Positions 46,034 to 54,924 of a stretch of DNA of 64,000 nt are shown one piece after another. Where the stretch lies: assembly GCF_034653275.1 (NCBI RefSeq), contig NZ_JAYEES010000001.1, positions 1,302,001-1,366,000 on the forward strand, read 5' to 3'. Below the pieces are notes generated by a model, which was given only the letters and a program-made list of their open reading frames with translations, was not told the origin of the DNA and ran no database searches. Each line of letters begins with the position of its first letter. Positions within the stretch are counted from its first letter, which is position 1. The translations under genes and the position numbers were made by a program. The DNA comes from Nitrospirillum sp034653275. GTDB taxonomy: Bacteria > Pseudomonadota > Alphaproteobacteria > Azospirillales > Azospirillaceae.

Positions 46034-46503
46034 ATCCAACCACCTTGAGATTGGTCAAAGTGATTGCAAACATGCCGGAAGAATGTGGAACCTGCGGTCA
46101 GGCATACGGTGGTTGATGGTCAACCTGCCGCATGTCCTGTTCGCCGATCTCGCGTGAGAGTAATTACGGGCCGAGAACCTGTCTGTAGAACAAACGCGCC
46201 ACAGCGGTAGTCGCCCTTCCTGGCGCTTCTCCCATGACCATCGATCCCCATACGGGGCGGGCCATCCGATGATAAATAATCGGATTGAAGGACATATAAT
46301 GGCATCGATTGGACTAGTATAACAGAGGCAGGAATACGGCAAGGAGATGCCGCACCTAATCGGCGCCAGTCTTGGACGTCATTTCGTTTTCTGCCAGTTA
46401 TAATGTTAAACGGCTTGAAGCCCGGACGCCGATCAGTGTGGTATCCATTTGAATTTATTGCAGTCAGCAGGGTCACCGGATTGAGCCGATTTACAGAAAT
46501 GCT
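46034..46503. other. Intergenic region upstream of the peptide gene
   Basis: No gene is supported in these 470 bp. A perfect inverted repeat GGTTGA-TGG-TCAACC lies at 46111-46125, about 80 bp before the peptide start, and could be an operator. A plus-strand TATAAT at about 46294 has no matching -35 or downstream gene. Confidence 0.4.
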
Positions 46504-46923
46504 CTAGCCGCATTGGAAAGCCGCAGGTACCTGACCCCGGATGATGATTTCCTGAAGCGTGTGCACGCCCAGCTTCTCTCGCGCGCGCTCTCGATGCTTC
46601 TGGACTGTACGCGGGCTGATGTCGATGAGGCGGGCGATCTCCTTGCTGGTCAGGCCGGCCGCGACGTAGCGGACCACCTCCGCCTCGCGGGGCCCCAGGG
46701 CGTCCCAGGCCAGCGGCGGCGGCGGAGCAACGGGAGCGACCGCAGCGCTGGCATACGCGATCAGTTGCGCGGTGGAGGCCAGCCCCGCCTTGCGCATGAT
46801 GTTGGAGCGGTGCTTTCGGATGGTCAGTTCCGACGCGCCCAGCGCAGCGGCGATCTGCGAACTGGTGAGACCTTGTCCGGTCAGGTCCAGGACTTGGCGT
46901 TCCCGGGCGGTATAGCGGTGCAT
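46504..46923 (-). CDS. LuxR-type protein with two tandem HTH domains
   Basis: A 139-residue protein made almost entirely of two LuxR-family helix-turn-helix domains. The first (about 3-60) reads YTARERQVLDLTGQGLTSSQ with LTIRKHRSNIMRKAGL. The second (about 75-132) reads LGPREAEVVRYVAAGLTSKE with ISPRTVQKHRERAREKLGV. A Pro/Ala linker (VAPVAPPPPLAW) joins them. There is no receiver, autoinducer or sensor domain, which is unusual; most family members have one HTH behind an N-terminal sensor. It could bind DNA as a monomer with two reading heads. It lies in an accessory block beside a RiPP-like gene, so it may be a cluster regulator. The target is unknown. Confidence 0.85.
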   Translation of the reverse strand: MHRYTARERQVLDLTGQGLTSSQIAAALGASELTIRKHRSNIMRKAGLASTAQLIAYASAAVAPVAPPPPLAWDALGPREAEVVRYVAAGLTSKEIARLIDISPRTVQKHRERAREKLGVHTLQEIIIRGQVPAAFQCG

Positions 46924-47089
46924 GGCTGCTGGCTCATGGGTGGGTTGTCATCGCCGTGACGCCCCCCGCGCCAACGGCCCACACACCCTGCCAGCGACCG
47001 GAAGAATTCTTCCTTCTGTTATCCTTCTGGAATTTAACCTATTGAGATACATAAGGAATAGTCCAATAGACGACTTGCCTGCCCGGAAG

Positions 47090-47122
47090 AAAAACGGCCC
47101 GGGCTTGGGGAAGCCCGGGCCG
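47090..47122 (-). terminator. Strong rho-independent terminator
   Basis: On the minus strand a perfect 12-bp stem (47111-47122 with 47095-47106, 4-nt loop CCCC) is followed by TTTTTCTT. It lies 10 nt beyond the stop of the small gene at 47132 and closes the two-gene transcription unit that starts at 50960. Confidence 0.93.
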
Positions 47123-47131
47123 CCATTCACG

Positions 47132-47566
47132 TCAGATCGACCGCCTTGGGGGCGGGTCGGTGATGCCACCGGTATTGGTTACCTCCGGATCCGACGACCT
47201 CAGCTTCACCGGAGTGACGGGATCGCCGAGCCCACTCAACACATGTTGGACGTTGAGGAAAACCTTGCCAACGGTGACATACCCGCAATTCTGCTGGTCA
47301 TCATAAACGATGACATGATCGGGCCTGACCGTGGCTGGGTGGGTAGTCAAGTCCTCACAGCCGCCCACTGATTCAATATCGGGGGGGTCGAAGACGTACC
47401 GCCGGGCCGAGTCAACGTCGAGACGGAAAACTATTCGGCCGACGTGGCTCGGCACGCGTACGGAAAAATTACCTGCTGTGAGATCATTATAATACCAGAC
47501 GTAATTATCCTTAGAAACTTCCTCTATTCGGACATTAATTTCTATTCTTCCAGGCGGGCATGTCAT
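47132..47566 (-). CDS. Unknown 144-residue protein paired with the STAND regulator
   Basis: I do not recognise this protein (MTCPPGRIEINVRIEEVSKD). It is predicted to be mostly beta-strand with three cysteines, no signal peptide or membrane segment, and a Pro/Arg-rich tail (ITDPPPRRSI). It starts 4 nt after the winged-helix/STAND gene. Its Shine-Dalgarno AAGGAG is part of that gene's last codons, so the two are translationally coupled, and a strong terminator follows at once. Conserved coupling would suggest a partner or effector of the STAND protein; that is inference from position only. Confidence 0.75.
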   Translation of the reverse strand: MTCPPGRIEINVRIEEVSKDNYVWYYNDLTAGNFSVRVPSHVGRIVFRLDVDSARRYVFDPPDIESVGGCEDLTTHPATVRPDHVIVYDDQQNCGYVTVGKVFLNVQHVLSGLGDPVTPVKLRSSDPEVTNTGGITDPPPRRSI

Positions 47567-47570
47567 TTTC

Positions 47571-50500
47571 CTACTCCTTATTTCTGGTTAGGGATTCAAG
47601 ATATTCAATATCTCGATAGCCAATACGATCGAGAAACTGGGCTGCCGCCCCGGCCAACCCTTCTTCGTCCCCAGCGCACCGGTTGGCGCGGACCCAAGGG
47701 TCGAGGATGCGGAAATCACTGCTTGAGGGGGCGATGCCTCGAAGGACGCCCGCCGCGTCCAGGCAGGCCTGCCTGGCGGCCACGCCGGCGCCCTGTCTCA
47801 GGGCGATCTCGGCATTGGCCAACAAGGTCTTGGAGAGAAGGATGGAGCGAAGCTTGTCCTGCCGGTCATGATCCACCGACGTCCGGGCAATGCCAGCGGC
47901 TTCGTTGACTTTCTGCTTTGCGGCCTCCAAGTCTCCCCCCGCCATCAAGGCGTAGCTGTGAAGCAGCAGGACTTCGGCCTTCTGGCGCTGCGCCAAATCG
48001 TCCGTTGGATTGACGTGGAGCAGCTGGTTGATCTTGACCTCAATGCCGAGAATGTCCGGTAACGCGTTTGAGACCCTCCCCAGGGCCAACTCCGCCCGCG
48101 CTTTCAGTAAAAGGATTTCTGTTCGGATGACCTGCCAACGGCGGTTCTCCGGCTCCTTGCGGAGGGCATCCTCAATTTGCTGCGCCGCCCGATCCAGGAC
48201 GCCGAGCGCCAGTTCCGTCTTGCCTTGAGCCTGCAGGAGGGCACTCTTCAACCGGTCAGCGGTCGCCAGCCGGAACGCCCAAACCGGCGCATCGGGTTGA
48301 CGGCGGCGCACATCGTCCAACACATCGCGCTGCTGATCATAAAGATCGGTCGCCGCCTCCAGCCGGCCTCGCTCAGCCTGCGCATCGGCCAGCAGGGAAA
48401 GGCTGTTTGCCAATTCCGCCAGCAGGGACACATTCTCCGGCTGGGCCGCCAGGGCCCGGTGCTTCAGCGCGATCGACGCGCTGAGATTGTCCGCAGCGGC
48501 ATCCCCATTCCCTTCCCGCAATTGTACGGCGCTCAAGCTGCTGAGCGCATAGGACAATTCAATCCAGGCATCAGGCTCGCCGGGCTGGGCGTTCATCCGG
48601 CGCTGGGCGAAGCCTCGATATTGAATGAAACGACGCAATGTCTCGTCCAGGTTTCCCTGGTCCAGGGCAATCTGACCGAACCAGAAGGCGACCGTGCCCG
48701 AGACCTTCAGCGTCTCCGCATCCACCGCCCCTTCCGCCAAGTTGGCCTGCAGCAATGTCTCCGCCTGGGTCAGGGCCTTCAGCGCGGCATCGACATTGCC
48801 GCGGGAACGGTCCACATCCGCCAGGGTTTGCAGCGCCTTGGCCTGGCGCAGGCGGGCGGCGCCGGGGATGCGGCCGGGGTCGTCGGTGGTGAGGTAGCCC
48901 AGCGCCTTCTGCGCGACACCATCCAGCAGGTCCAGCCGGCCCAGGGGCCGCAACTTTTCCGCCAGATCATCCAGCATATAGTCGGCCAGGTCCTCCGCCT
49001 CGCGCAGGCGCAGGGCCGCCACCTTCTCCGCCCGGCTGGCGCGCAGGCCCAGGAAGGCGGCGACCAGGGCGATGGCGGCGACGCCGGCCAGGACACTCAG
49101 GCGCAGGCGATCCGCCCGCTTGGCGTGGCGGCCGGAGGCGGCGACCAGGGCCTGCACCTCGGCACCGACGGGCACGATGCCCTTGCCCACCAGATCCCGC
49201 GCCTCTTCCAGCGGCTTGCCCGGGCGCAGCAGGCGGTCGGCCCGGCGCCCTTCCGCCATCCACAGGCGGGCCAGCCCTTCCAGCTGGCTGCGGGCGCGCA
49301 GGGCCTGCCTGTGCTCGGCGATCCAGGCCACCGCCCGGGGCCACTGCCGCAGCAGCGCTTCATGCGCCACGCCGAAGACGGCCTGGGTTTCCGACACCCG
49401 GCTGACGAACAGCCGCGCATCCACAAGGGCCTGGACCAGGGCGCGCTCATCATCCGTCGCCAAGTCCGACCAGGGGGCCTGCAGGCCGCGCACCGTGTCA
49501 TCGACGGCGCTGACGGCCACGATGACGGAGAAGATGCGGGACAGCGCCGCCCGGGCGCCGGCCGGCAGGCCCTCCAGCGTCGTCTCCGCGCGCTGGCCGA
49601 TCGCCCCCTCGATGCCGCCCAGGCCGCGATAGGCCGCCAGGGTCAGCTCACGCGCCGGGCTGCGCAGCAGGTAGAGCTGCTGCAAGGTATACTGCAACAG
49701 CGGCAGGGCGTCCGGGCTGCTGGCCGCGGCGTCGCACAGCAGGTCGTCCAGACGCTCGTTACCATCCGGGTCGCCACCGAAACTGAGGCCGGCGATCTCG
49801 GCCGGCAGGCGGATCATCTGGCCGATTTCCGCCCGGCTGGGGGGTGCCAGGTCGAAATGGCCACCCGCCTCCTTGGCCGCCATCAACAGTGGCTCTTTCG
49901 CCACCTCGGGATAGAAGTCGTTGCGGCAGGCGGCGATGACCATGACCTGACCGCCCCGCGCCAGGCGATCGAGCGCCGTCAGGAACTGCCGCCGCTGTAA
50001 ACCGCTGGCGAAGGCACCGCTGAACAGCGCCTCCAGCCGGTCGATGAACAGGATGAACCGGTCGCGGGCGGAAGCCACCACGCCCGATGGGATCACATCC
50101 CTGGCACCCTGCCCCTCTTCGATCAGGCTTTGGCCCAACTGCTCGGCGCCGCGGCCCGCGAACAGGGGCTCGCCATCCCGGTCCAGATCCAGCAGGGCGC
50201 CCCCCAGCGCCGTGGGCAGCGGCACCGCGCCGATGGTACCCAAATCCAGGACGGTGGCGCCCATGACTTGGCGGGCGTCCCCCTCGCGCGCCAGGGACGG
50301 CAGCAGGCCGGCCTGGACCAAGGAGGTCTTGCCGCTGCCGCTGGCGCCCAGGATGAGGACGAAGGCCCTGCCCGCCGCCGCCTGTCCCGCCAGGACATCG
50401 CGCAGGCGGGCGACCGCCGCGTCGCGCCCGAAGAACACTGACGCATGGGCCGCCCCGAAAGGCTCCAGGCCGACATAGGGGGATTCCCGCCCCCACGCTT

Positions 50501-50960
50501 CCGTCGCGGCATCCGTGTCCCGACGCGGCGCCAGGATCACCGGGGCGACGGTCCGATATCCACGTTTGCGGATATTCTCGATGTAGCGGGGTGCGGTCGC
50601 GCTGTCGCCCAAGGCCTTGCGCAGTTGCGCCACCGCCTTGTGCACCTGGTTCTCGCCCACGGCGATACCATCCCAGCACAGGTGCAGCAGGTCGTCGGCA
50701 CTCAGAATCTTGCCGGGGTCCAGGCAGAGGGCCAATAGGACATCTATGGCCCGCGGCTCAACCTGCAACTGGGCTGCGGCGTCCTCACGCCACAGGACGC
50801 AAGCCTGGGCGTCCACCTGCCAGTCACCGAATTGAAAGCGCTTGACCTTCACGGGCAGACCCTTGCTGTCGTAGAAGACGGCCCCTTTTGTGGCCACATC
50901 AACTTTTCGGCGGGGCTTACGGCCGCTTCCCCTACCGTATTGGCGTGAGTATAGCCTCAT
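47571..50960 (-). CDS. Winged-helix / nSTAND ATPase / transmembrane / helical-repeat regulator
   Basis: A 1,129-residue protein. Residues about 40-135 form an OmpR/CadC-type winged helix (VEPRAIDVLLALCLDPGKIL, NQVHKAVAQLRKALGD, YIENIRKRGYRTVAP). Residues about 160-560 are a STAND-type NTPase with Walker A GASGSGKTS near 205 and RFILFIDRLEALF as Walker B-like. A single membrane helix lies near 620-640 (LSVLAGVAAIALVAAFLGL). The rest is alpha-helical TPR-like repeats. This makes a one-component, membrane-anchored transcription factor with an ATP switch and a probably extracytoplasmic repeat sensor. The ligand and target genes are unknown. It lies between the biosynthetic operon and the RiPP-like gene, with a palindromic site before its start. 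Confidence 0.88.
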   Translation of the reverse strand: MRLYSRQYGRGSGRKPRRKVDVATKGAVFYDSKGLPVKVKRFQFGDWQVDAQACVLWREDAAAQLQVEPRAIDVLLALCLDPGKILSADDLLHLCWDGIAVGENQVHKAVAQLRKALGDSATAPRYIENIRKRGYRTVAPVILAPRRDTDAATEAWGRESPYVGLEPFGAAHASVFFGRDAAVARLRDVLAGQAAAGRAFVLILGASGSGKTSLVQAGLLPSLAREGDARQVMGATVLDLGTIGAVPLPTALGGALLDLDRDGEPLFAGRGAEQLGQSLIEEGQGARDVIPSGVVASARDRFILFIDRLEALFSGAFASGLQRRQFLTALDRLARGGQVMVIAACRNDFYPEVAKEPLLMAAKEAGGHFDLAPPSRAEIGQMIRLPAEIAGLSFGGDPDGNERLDDLLCDAAASSPDALPLLQYTLQQLYLLRSPARELTLAAYRGLGGIEGAIGQRAETTLEGLPAGARAALSRIFSVIVAVSAVDDTVRGLQAPWSDLATDDERALVQALVDARLFVSRVSETQAVFGVAHEALLRQWPRAVAWIAEHRQALRARSQLEGLARLWMAEGRRADRLLRPGKPLEEARDLVGKGIVPVGAEVQALVAASGRHAKRADRLRLSVLAGVAAIALVAAFLGLRASRAEKVAALRLREAEDLADYMLDDLAEKLRPLGRLDLLDGVAQKALGYLTTDDPGRIPGAARLRQAKALQTLADVDRSRGNVDAALKALTQAETLLQANLAEGAVDAETLKVSGTVAFWFGQIALDQGNLDETLRRFIQYRGFAQRRMNAQPGEPDAWIELSYALSSLSAVQLREGNGDAAADNLSASIALKHRALAAQPENVSLLAELANSLSLLADAQAERGRLEAATDLYDQQRDVLDDVRRRQPDAPVWAFRLATADRLKSALLQAQGKTELALGVLDRAAQQIEDALRKEPENRRWQVIRTEILLLKARAELALGRVSNALPDILGIEVKINQLLHVNPTDDLAQRQKAEVLLLHSYALMAGGDLEAAKQKVNEAAGIARTSVDHDRQDKLRSILLSKTLLANAEIALRQGAGVAARQACLDAAGVLRGIAPSSSDFRILDPWVRANRCAGDEEGLAGAAAQFLDRIGYRDIEYLESLTRNKE

Positions 50961-50962
50961 AT

Positions 50963-50997
50963 TACAACTGTCGCGACAAAACTATTCTAAAGTTGTA
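50963..50997. promoter_or_regulatory. Nested palindromes upstream of the STAND regulator
   Basis: TACAACT (50963-50969) and AGTTGTA (50991-50997) form an inverted repeat; within it TGTCGCGACA (50969-50978) is a perfect palindrome. The site begins 3 bp before the regulator's start codon and lies between it and the end of the operon at 51049. Autoregulation is plausible. Confidence 0.45.
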
Positions 50998-51048
50998 GCT
51001 CATTCGCGAATGTCTTTCCCGTTACACAGGCCTCGGTCTGCGACGCCG

Positions 51049-51849
51049 TCAGACCGCCGTCATCCAGCAAAAGCCACCATGCCCAGGGGCCCGCCCAAGC
51101 AGGGCGGCGGTGGGCTCGGTTTCCGCCTCGACCATGACCGCCCGTGTTCCCGCCGAATATTCCTCGCGGTACTGGATGGTAAGTTCCTGCAAGCGCATCC
51201 GCACATCGGACTCGTAGTTCGTTCCGGGGTGGGTGGTGAGCGACGCGCCGTGTGTGCGGCGCAGGTAGAGGAAGTCTTCCAGCACCACCGTGCGGAAGCC
51301 GGACGCCTGCGCGCGGATCACGAACTCCGTATCGGCGCCGCATGGCCAGGCGCGGAACGCGCCCAGCGCGTCCCAGACGTGCCGCTTGGCCACGAACTGG
51401 CCGTCCGTGCCCTTGCGCCTCTGGCCGTTCTCGGGCCGGTAATCCGGCAGCGCGGGCACGATGGACGTGGGCCGCAGGCTTTCGTCCGTGTACACGCTCC
51501 ATGACAGGGTGAGGTCCGCGCCTTCCTCCAGCGCCTCGATATGCCGGCGCAGATAGTCGTCCAGCATCACGTCATCGGCATCGAAGCGGGCGATGAGGTC
51601 GCCCTCGGCGTACCGCATCAGGGTGTTGAAGGTGACGTAGGTGCCCCGATTGCGCCGCAGGTGCACCACCTGTGCGGCGGGATATGGCGCCGTCGCCAGG
51701 TAATCCAGGGTATCGTCGCAGCCATCGACGCCCAGCAGCACCTGCAGGCGCCAGCCATCCGGCAACGCCTGGGAAAATACCGCATCCAGGCAATCGCCCA
51801 GCCATCGGCGCGCGCGGAAGGCGGCGATCAGGACGGATACGGTTTTCAT
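51049..51849 (-). CDS. Family 2 glycosyltransferase
   Basis: I choose the ATG at 51849 (MKTVSVLIAAFRARRWLGDC, 266 residues), which overlaps the preceding stop as TGATG. The GT-A fold is clear: VSVLIAAF strand, GVDGCDDTLDY, then the metal-binding DxD-type motif IARFDADDVMLDD near residue 95, and a C-terminal acceptor region. Family members transfer a sugar from a nucleotide-sugar donor; donor and acceptor cannot be told. No signal or membrane helix, so cytoplasmic. It is the last gene of a six-gene overlapping operon. I see no terminator in the short gap before the STAND gene. Confidence 0.9.
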   Translation of the reverse strand: MKTVSVLIAAFRARRWLGDCLDAVFSQALPDGWRLQVLLGVDGCDDTLDYLATAPYPAAQVVHLRRNRGTYVTFNTLMRYAEGDLIARFDADDVMLDDYLRRHIEALEEGADLTLSWSVYTDESLRPTSIVPALPDYRPENGQRRKGTDGQFVAKRHVWDALGAFRAWPCGADTEFVIRAQASGFRTVVLEDFLYLRRTHGASLTTHPGTNYESDVRMRLQELTIQYREEYSAGTRAVMVEAETEPTAALLGRAPGHGGFCWMTAV

Positions 51850-52772
51850 CACACGGCCCCCACCAGGGTTGGCGAGGCCAGCCGTTGCTGAAGGCCGTGC
51901 CGCAGGAAGGCGAACCATTCCGCCGTCGGTGCGTGCGTCGCGTAATAGGGCGTCAGATTCAGGTCGATGATGGTATGCCGCGTGCCGTCATGGATGACGT
52001 CCAGGCAGAAATAATCAAAAGGGTATCGCGCGACGAAGCCGGCCAGCTGCCGCCACATATCCGTGGGGAAGCCGCCATGGTCGCCGCCCACCGTGGCCAG
52101 CTGGCCGCGATCGATACAGACCCAGCGGTCGCCCGGCCGCTCCATCTCCTTCTTGATCAGGTCGGGGCTGTGGGCGCGGATGCAGACCAATGCGTCGCCG
52201 CAACCGTAAATGCGATAGATCGTGTCGTCGTGGGCGATGAAATTCTCGATGACCAGGTGGGGATTGTTCCACCAGTCGGGCGGAAGCTCGTCGCGGCGCA
52301 GCAGACGATAATCGTCCCACCCGCGAATGGGGCAGTCGGCGGGGGCGGAAAACTGGCCTTGCAGGAAGGCGGGCAGCGCCCGTTCCGCCTCACCGCCATA
52401 GTTCAGATCCGTCTTCACGAACAGGAACTGATCGTCCGGGCCGTCGGGGGCGGCGCGGGCGCTTCTCAGACCGGCATTCTCCAGCATGGTATGCAGGGTG
52501 CGCTTGCGCATGTCGGCCAGGCCGGCGTTGAGGACCTTGATGCCCCGCTGCGCCAATTTGCGCTCGAACACCGGGCGCTGGCGGGGAAACAAGGCCGCGT
52601 GCGACAGGCGGTGGTGAAACAGGACCGCGTCGATACGGGGCCCGCAGGCCGCGTCCAGCACGTCCCAGTCATCATCCCATTGCGCCGCGCAATGGGCGCC
52701 GGCGAGGTGGCTGATCAGGTAGCCGCGCCACGAGTCCCATTCATAGACCAGAAGATTGCTCAGTTTTTCCAT
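51849..52772 (-). CDS. ATP-grasp-like protein
   Basis: The start is the ATG at 52772 (MEKLSNLLVYEWDSWRGYLI, 307 residues) behind GGAGGGG; an ATG 7 codons upstream lacks this. Visible features are FLFVKTDLNYGGEAERALP (nucleotide-binding Lys and glycine loop), LVIENFIAHDDTIYRIYGCG, and the C-terminal FCLDVIHDGTRHTIIDLNLT, the Asp...Asp-x-Asn metal motif typical of ATP-grasp enzymes. These make acyl-phosphates and join carboxylates to amines. The substrate is unknown. A second ATP-grasp-like gene lies in the same operon, so two condensation steps are possible. Confidence 0.72.
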   Translation of the reverse strand: MEKLSNLLVYEWDSWRGYLISHLAGAHCAAQWDDDWDVLDAACGPRIDAVLFHHRLSHAALFPRQRPVFERKLAQRGIKVLNAGLADMRKRTLHTMLENAGLRSARAAPDGPDDQFLFVKTDLNYGGEAERALPAFLQGQFSAPADCPIRGWDDYRLLRRDELPPDWWNNPHLVIENFIAHDDTIYRIYGCGDALVCIRAHSPDLIKKEMERPGDRWVCIDRGQLATVGGDHGGFPTDMWRQLAGFVARYPFDYFCLDVIHDGTRHTIIDLNLTPYYATHAPTAEWFAFLRHGLQQRLASPTLVGAV

Positions 52773-52789
52773 GACACCCCTCCCTGGGG

Positions 52790-53998
52790 TCACCGTCGCC
52801 GGTCGACAAGCGTCGCCGTCTTGGCGGTCGTGGGGTCGATATGAAGATCGGCGAGGGTCACCGCACGCACGTAGGTCGTGTCGCCGCCCTCATCCTGTTT
52901 CATGTGCCGGCGCAGCCGTTCGGCAATGGCCGGCAGGATCGCCGGGTCGTCGCAGACCACATGCAGGCCCAGCCGGTCGCAGCCGTCCGCGCCGAACTCC
53001 AGCACCGCCTGCCAGGCGGCACAGCCCTCGGCCACGGCGGCGAAACCGCTGTCGTCGTGGGTGATCTCATAAAAGCGGAAGGTGCGCGGCCGGCGCCCCC
53101 TCACCTCCAGCATGCGCTGGCCACCGTGGGTCACGATACGGCCCACGTCACCCTGGCTGTAACGGAACAAGGGAAACCGTCGGCGCCAGGTGTTGGTCAC
53201 CACGATCTCCCCGAAGCGGCTGGCGTCTGGGGCGATGATCTCCACCACGATTTGCGGGAGGGTGCTGAACACCCCCGGGGTGGCGGTGGCGTCGCTGACC
53301 GCCCAGATGCCGGTTTCCGCGGCACCGTACAGGGACCAGATGCGCTGTATGCCGAAGATGCGGGAGAGGCGCTCCCGCACGCTGTCGCGCATCAGTTCGC
53401 CCGCGTAGAGCAATTGCGGGATGCGGGGCGGCGGCTTGCCGGTTTCCTCGCACCAGTTGGCGAGCAGCGTCAGGATGGACGGCGTGCCCGCCAGATGGGT
53501 CGGCTGGAACATCTCCGCCGCCGCCAGCATGTCGCTGTGGGGTGATTGCGCGCTCATGGGCACGGTGGTGGCGTAGCAGCGCTCCAGCAAATCATCGACG
53601 ATCGCCGCCGTGCGGTAGAGACCGGAATAGGCGAACAGGTTCAGCACCACCGAGTTGGGCGCGAACACCCCCCGGGCCAGCAGATGCTCGGCCAGCGCCT
53701 GACGCTGGGCGTGGTTCTCCGCGATATCGACGGGGAAGATCAGGGGCCCGCCGCCGGCGCTGCCGCCGGAGCGCACCAGGTAAATCCCCCGCTCTTCCCG
53801 CGCGGGGGAGAAGCCGTCCAGGGCCGCCAGCAAATCGCCCTTCTGGCACACGGGCGCGTCACGCCAATGTCCGCAATCCCGATAGAGGTGCCGCCAGAAG
53901 GGATGATGGCGCGCCCTTTCGAACGCATGGGCCATCATGCCGTCCGGTATGGCACCCTGGCCCCCTTCCTTGCCGATCCAGCCTGAGTCCGGGCTCAT
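52790..53998 (-). CDS. PaaK/CapK-like adenylate-forming enzyme
   Basis: The start is the ATG at 53998, overlapping the upstream stop as ATGA with GGAGGG ahead (402 residues). The adenylating-enzyme motifs are the phosphate loop VRSGGSAGGGPL, the FAYSGLYRTAAIVDDLLERC helix region, IWSLYGAAETGIWAV (motif A5) and FRYSQGDVGRIV. The order and the short C-terminal domain resemble phenylacetate-CoA ligase and related coenzyme F390 synthetase-like proteins. It should activate a carboxylate as AMP ester for transfer to CoA or an amine; no carrier-protein gene is nearby. Cytoplasmic. Confidence 0.85.
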   Translation of the reverse strand: MSPDSGWIGKEGGQGAIPDGMMAHAFERARHHPFWRHLYRDCGHWRDAPVCQKGDLLAALDGFSPAREERGIYLVRSGGSAGGGPLIFPVDIAENHAQRQALAEHLLARGVFAPNSVVLNLFAYSGLYRTAAIVDDLLERCYATTVPMSAQSPHSDMLAAAEMFQPTHLAGTPSILTLLANWCEETGKPPPRIPQLLYAGELMRDSVRERLSRIFGIQRIWSLYGAAETGIWAVSDATATPGVFSTLPQIVVEIIAPDASRFGEIVVTNTWRRRFPLFRYSQGDVGRIVTHGGQRMLEVRGRRPRTFRFYEITHDDSGFAAVAEGCAAWQAVLEFGADGCDRLGLHVVCDDPAILPAIAERLRRHMKQDEGGDTTYVRAVTLADLHIDPTTAKTATLVDRRR

Positions 53999-54924
53999 GC
54001 CGCCCTCCACAGCAATGGCAGGTCGATGTCGAAATGCGCCAGCAAGGCGCCATTGGCGCCGCAGAACGCGGCACGCTGGGCATCATCCGGCAGGCTTTCC
54101 ATGGCGAAGGTCAGCCAGCGGCGTCCCAGCGTGCGGCACAGCCGGCGGTCGTCGGCATCGTCGCTATGGCGGAAGCGCTCAAGACTGGGCGGGATTTGCA
54201 GCTGGCGCCAATCCTCACACCGCCGGTGCGACAGGCTGTCCGGCAAAATCCGATAGCGGATCACCGGCTCCGCCAGCAAACCCACCGGGGCGGGGATGCC
54301 GCCACCCTTGGCGATGTCTTTGGCGACCCGGTACCAGAAGTCGATGTTCTCGTTGACGTGGCGGCCTTCCGCGAAGCGCGCGTCGCCGATGGCGCCACGG
54401 CGCACGGCCACGTTGCTGGCCCGCCCCATGAAAAAGTCCAGGTGGCTGGCGCTGGACGTCACACGGGGCAACCGGTGCAGCGTCCCGTCCAGCGGCACGA
54501 CCTCATCCCGTAGGGCGCCCATGTCCGGGAAATAGTCGCCCTGGGCGGATGTCTCGAATCCCAGCACCAGCAGGTCCAGGGCGTGACCGCGCATGCAGCG
54601 CAGGATTTCGCTGCAGCAGTCGTCGCGCCAGTGGTCGTCGGCGTCCAGGAACGCCAGCACGGCGCCACCCGCACGTTCCAGGCCGCGGTTGCGCGCCGCG
54701 CTGGGCCCGCCATTGACAGGCAAGCGCAACAACTCCGTCCGGGCGACGCCCTGCCGGGCCAGGCGACGCAGGCCGCTTTCCGCCCGCGCGGCGCCGTCGT
54801 CGGTCGAAGCGTCATCCACCACGATCACCTCGTGGGGCAACTGCGTCTGCCGCGCCAGGGAGGCCAGGGCCTCGTCGATATAGTCTTGCTTGTTGTGCAG
54901 GGGAATGACGACCGAAAGGCTCAT
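53995..54924 (-). CDS. Family 2 glycosyltransferase
   Basis: The ATG at 54924 (MSLSVVIPLHNKQDYIDEAL, 309 residues) overlaps the preceding stop as ATGA. GT-A landmarks are SVVIPLHNK, IVVDDASTDDG, NGGPSAARNRGLERA and the DxD motif AVLAFLDADDHWRDD. It differs from the other glycosyltransferase of the operon, so they are likely to act on different bonds. Donor and acceptor are unknown. No membrane segment. Confidence 0.91.
   Translation of the reverse strand: MSLSVVIPLHNKQDYIDEALASLARQTQLPHEVIVVDDASTDDGAARAESGLRRLARQGVARTELLRLPVNGGPSAARNRGLERAGGAVLAFLDADDHWRDDCCSEILRCMRGHALDLLVLGFETSAQGDYFPDMGALRDEVVPLDGTLHRLPRVTSSASHLDFFMGRASNVAVRRGAIGDARFAEGRHVNENIDFWYRVAKDIAKGGGIPAPVGLLAEPVIRYRILPDSLSHRRCEDWRQLQIPPSLERFRHSDDADDRRLCRTLGRRWLTFAMESLPDDAQRAAFCGANGALLAHFDIDLPLLWRAA

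Noticed and set aside
47126..47133. A second TTC-ACGTC match to the seed of the crRNA-like RNA
   Set aside because: Pairing stops after seven bases apart from the flipped position, it lies at the end of a coding sequence, and a match this short is expected by chance.
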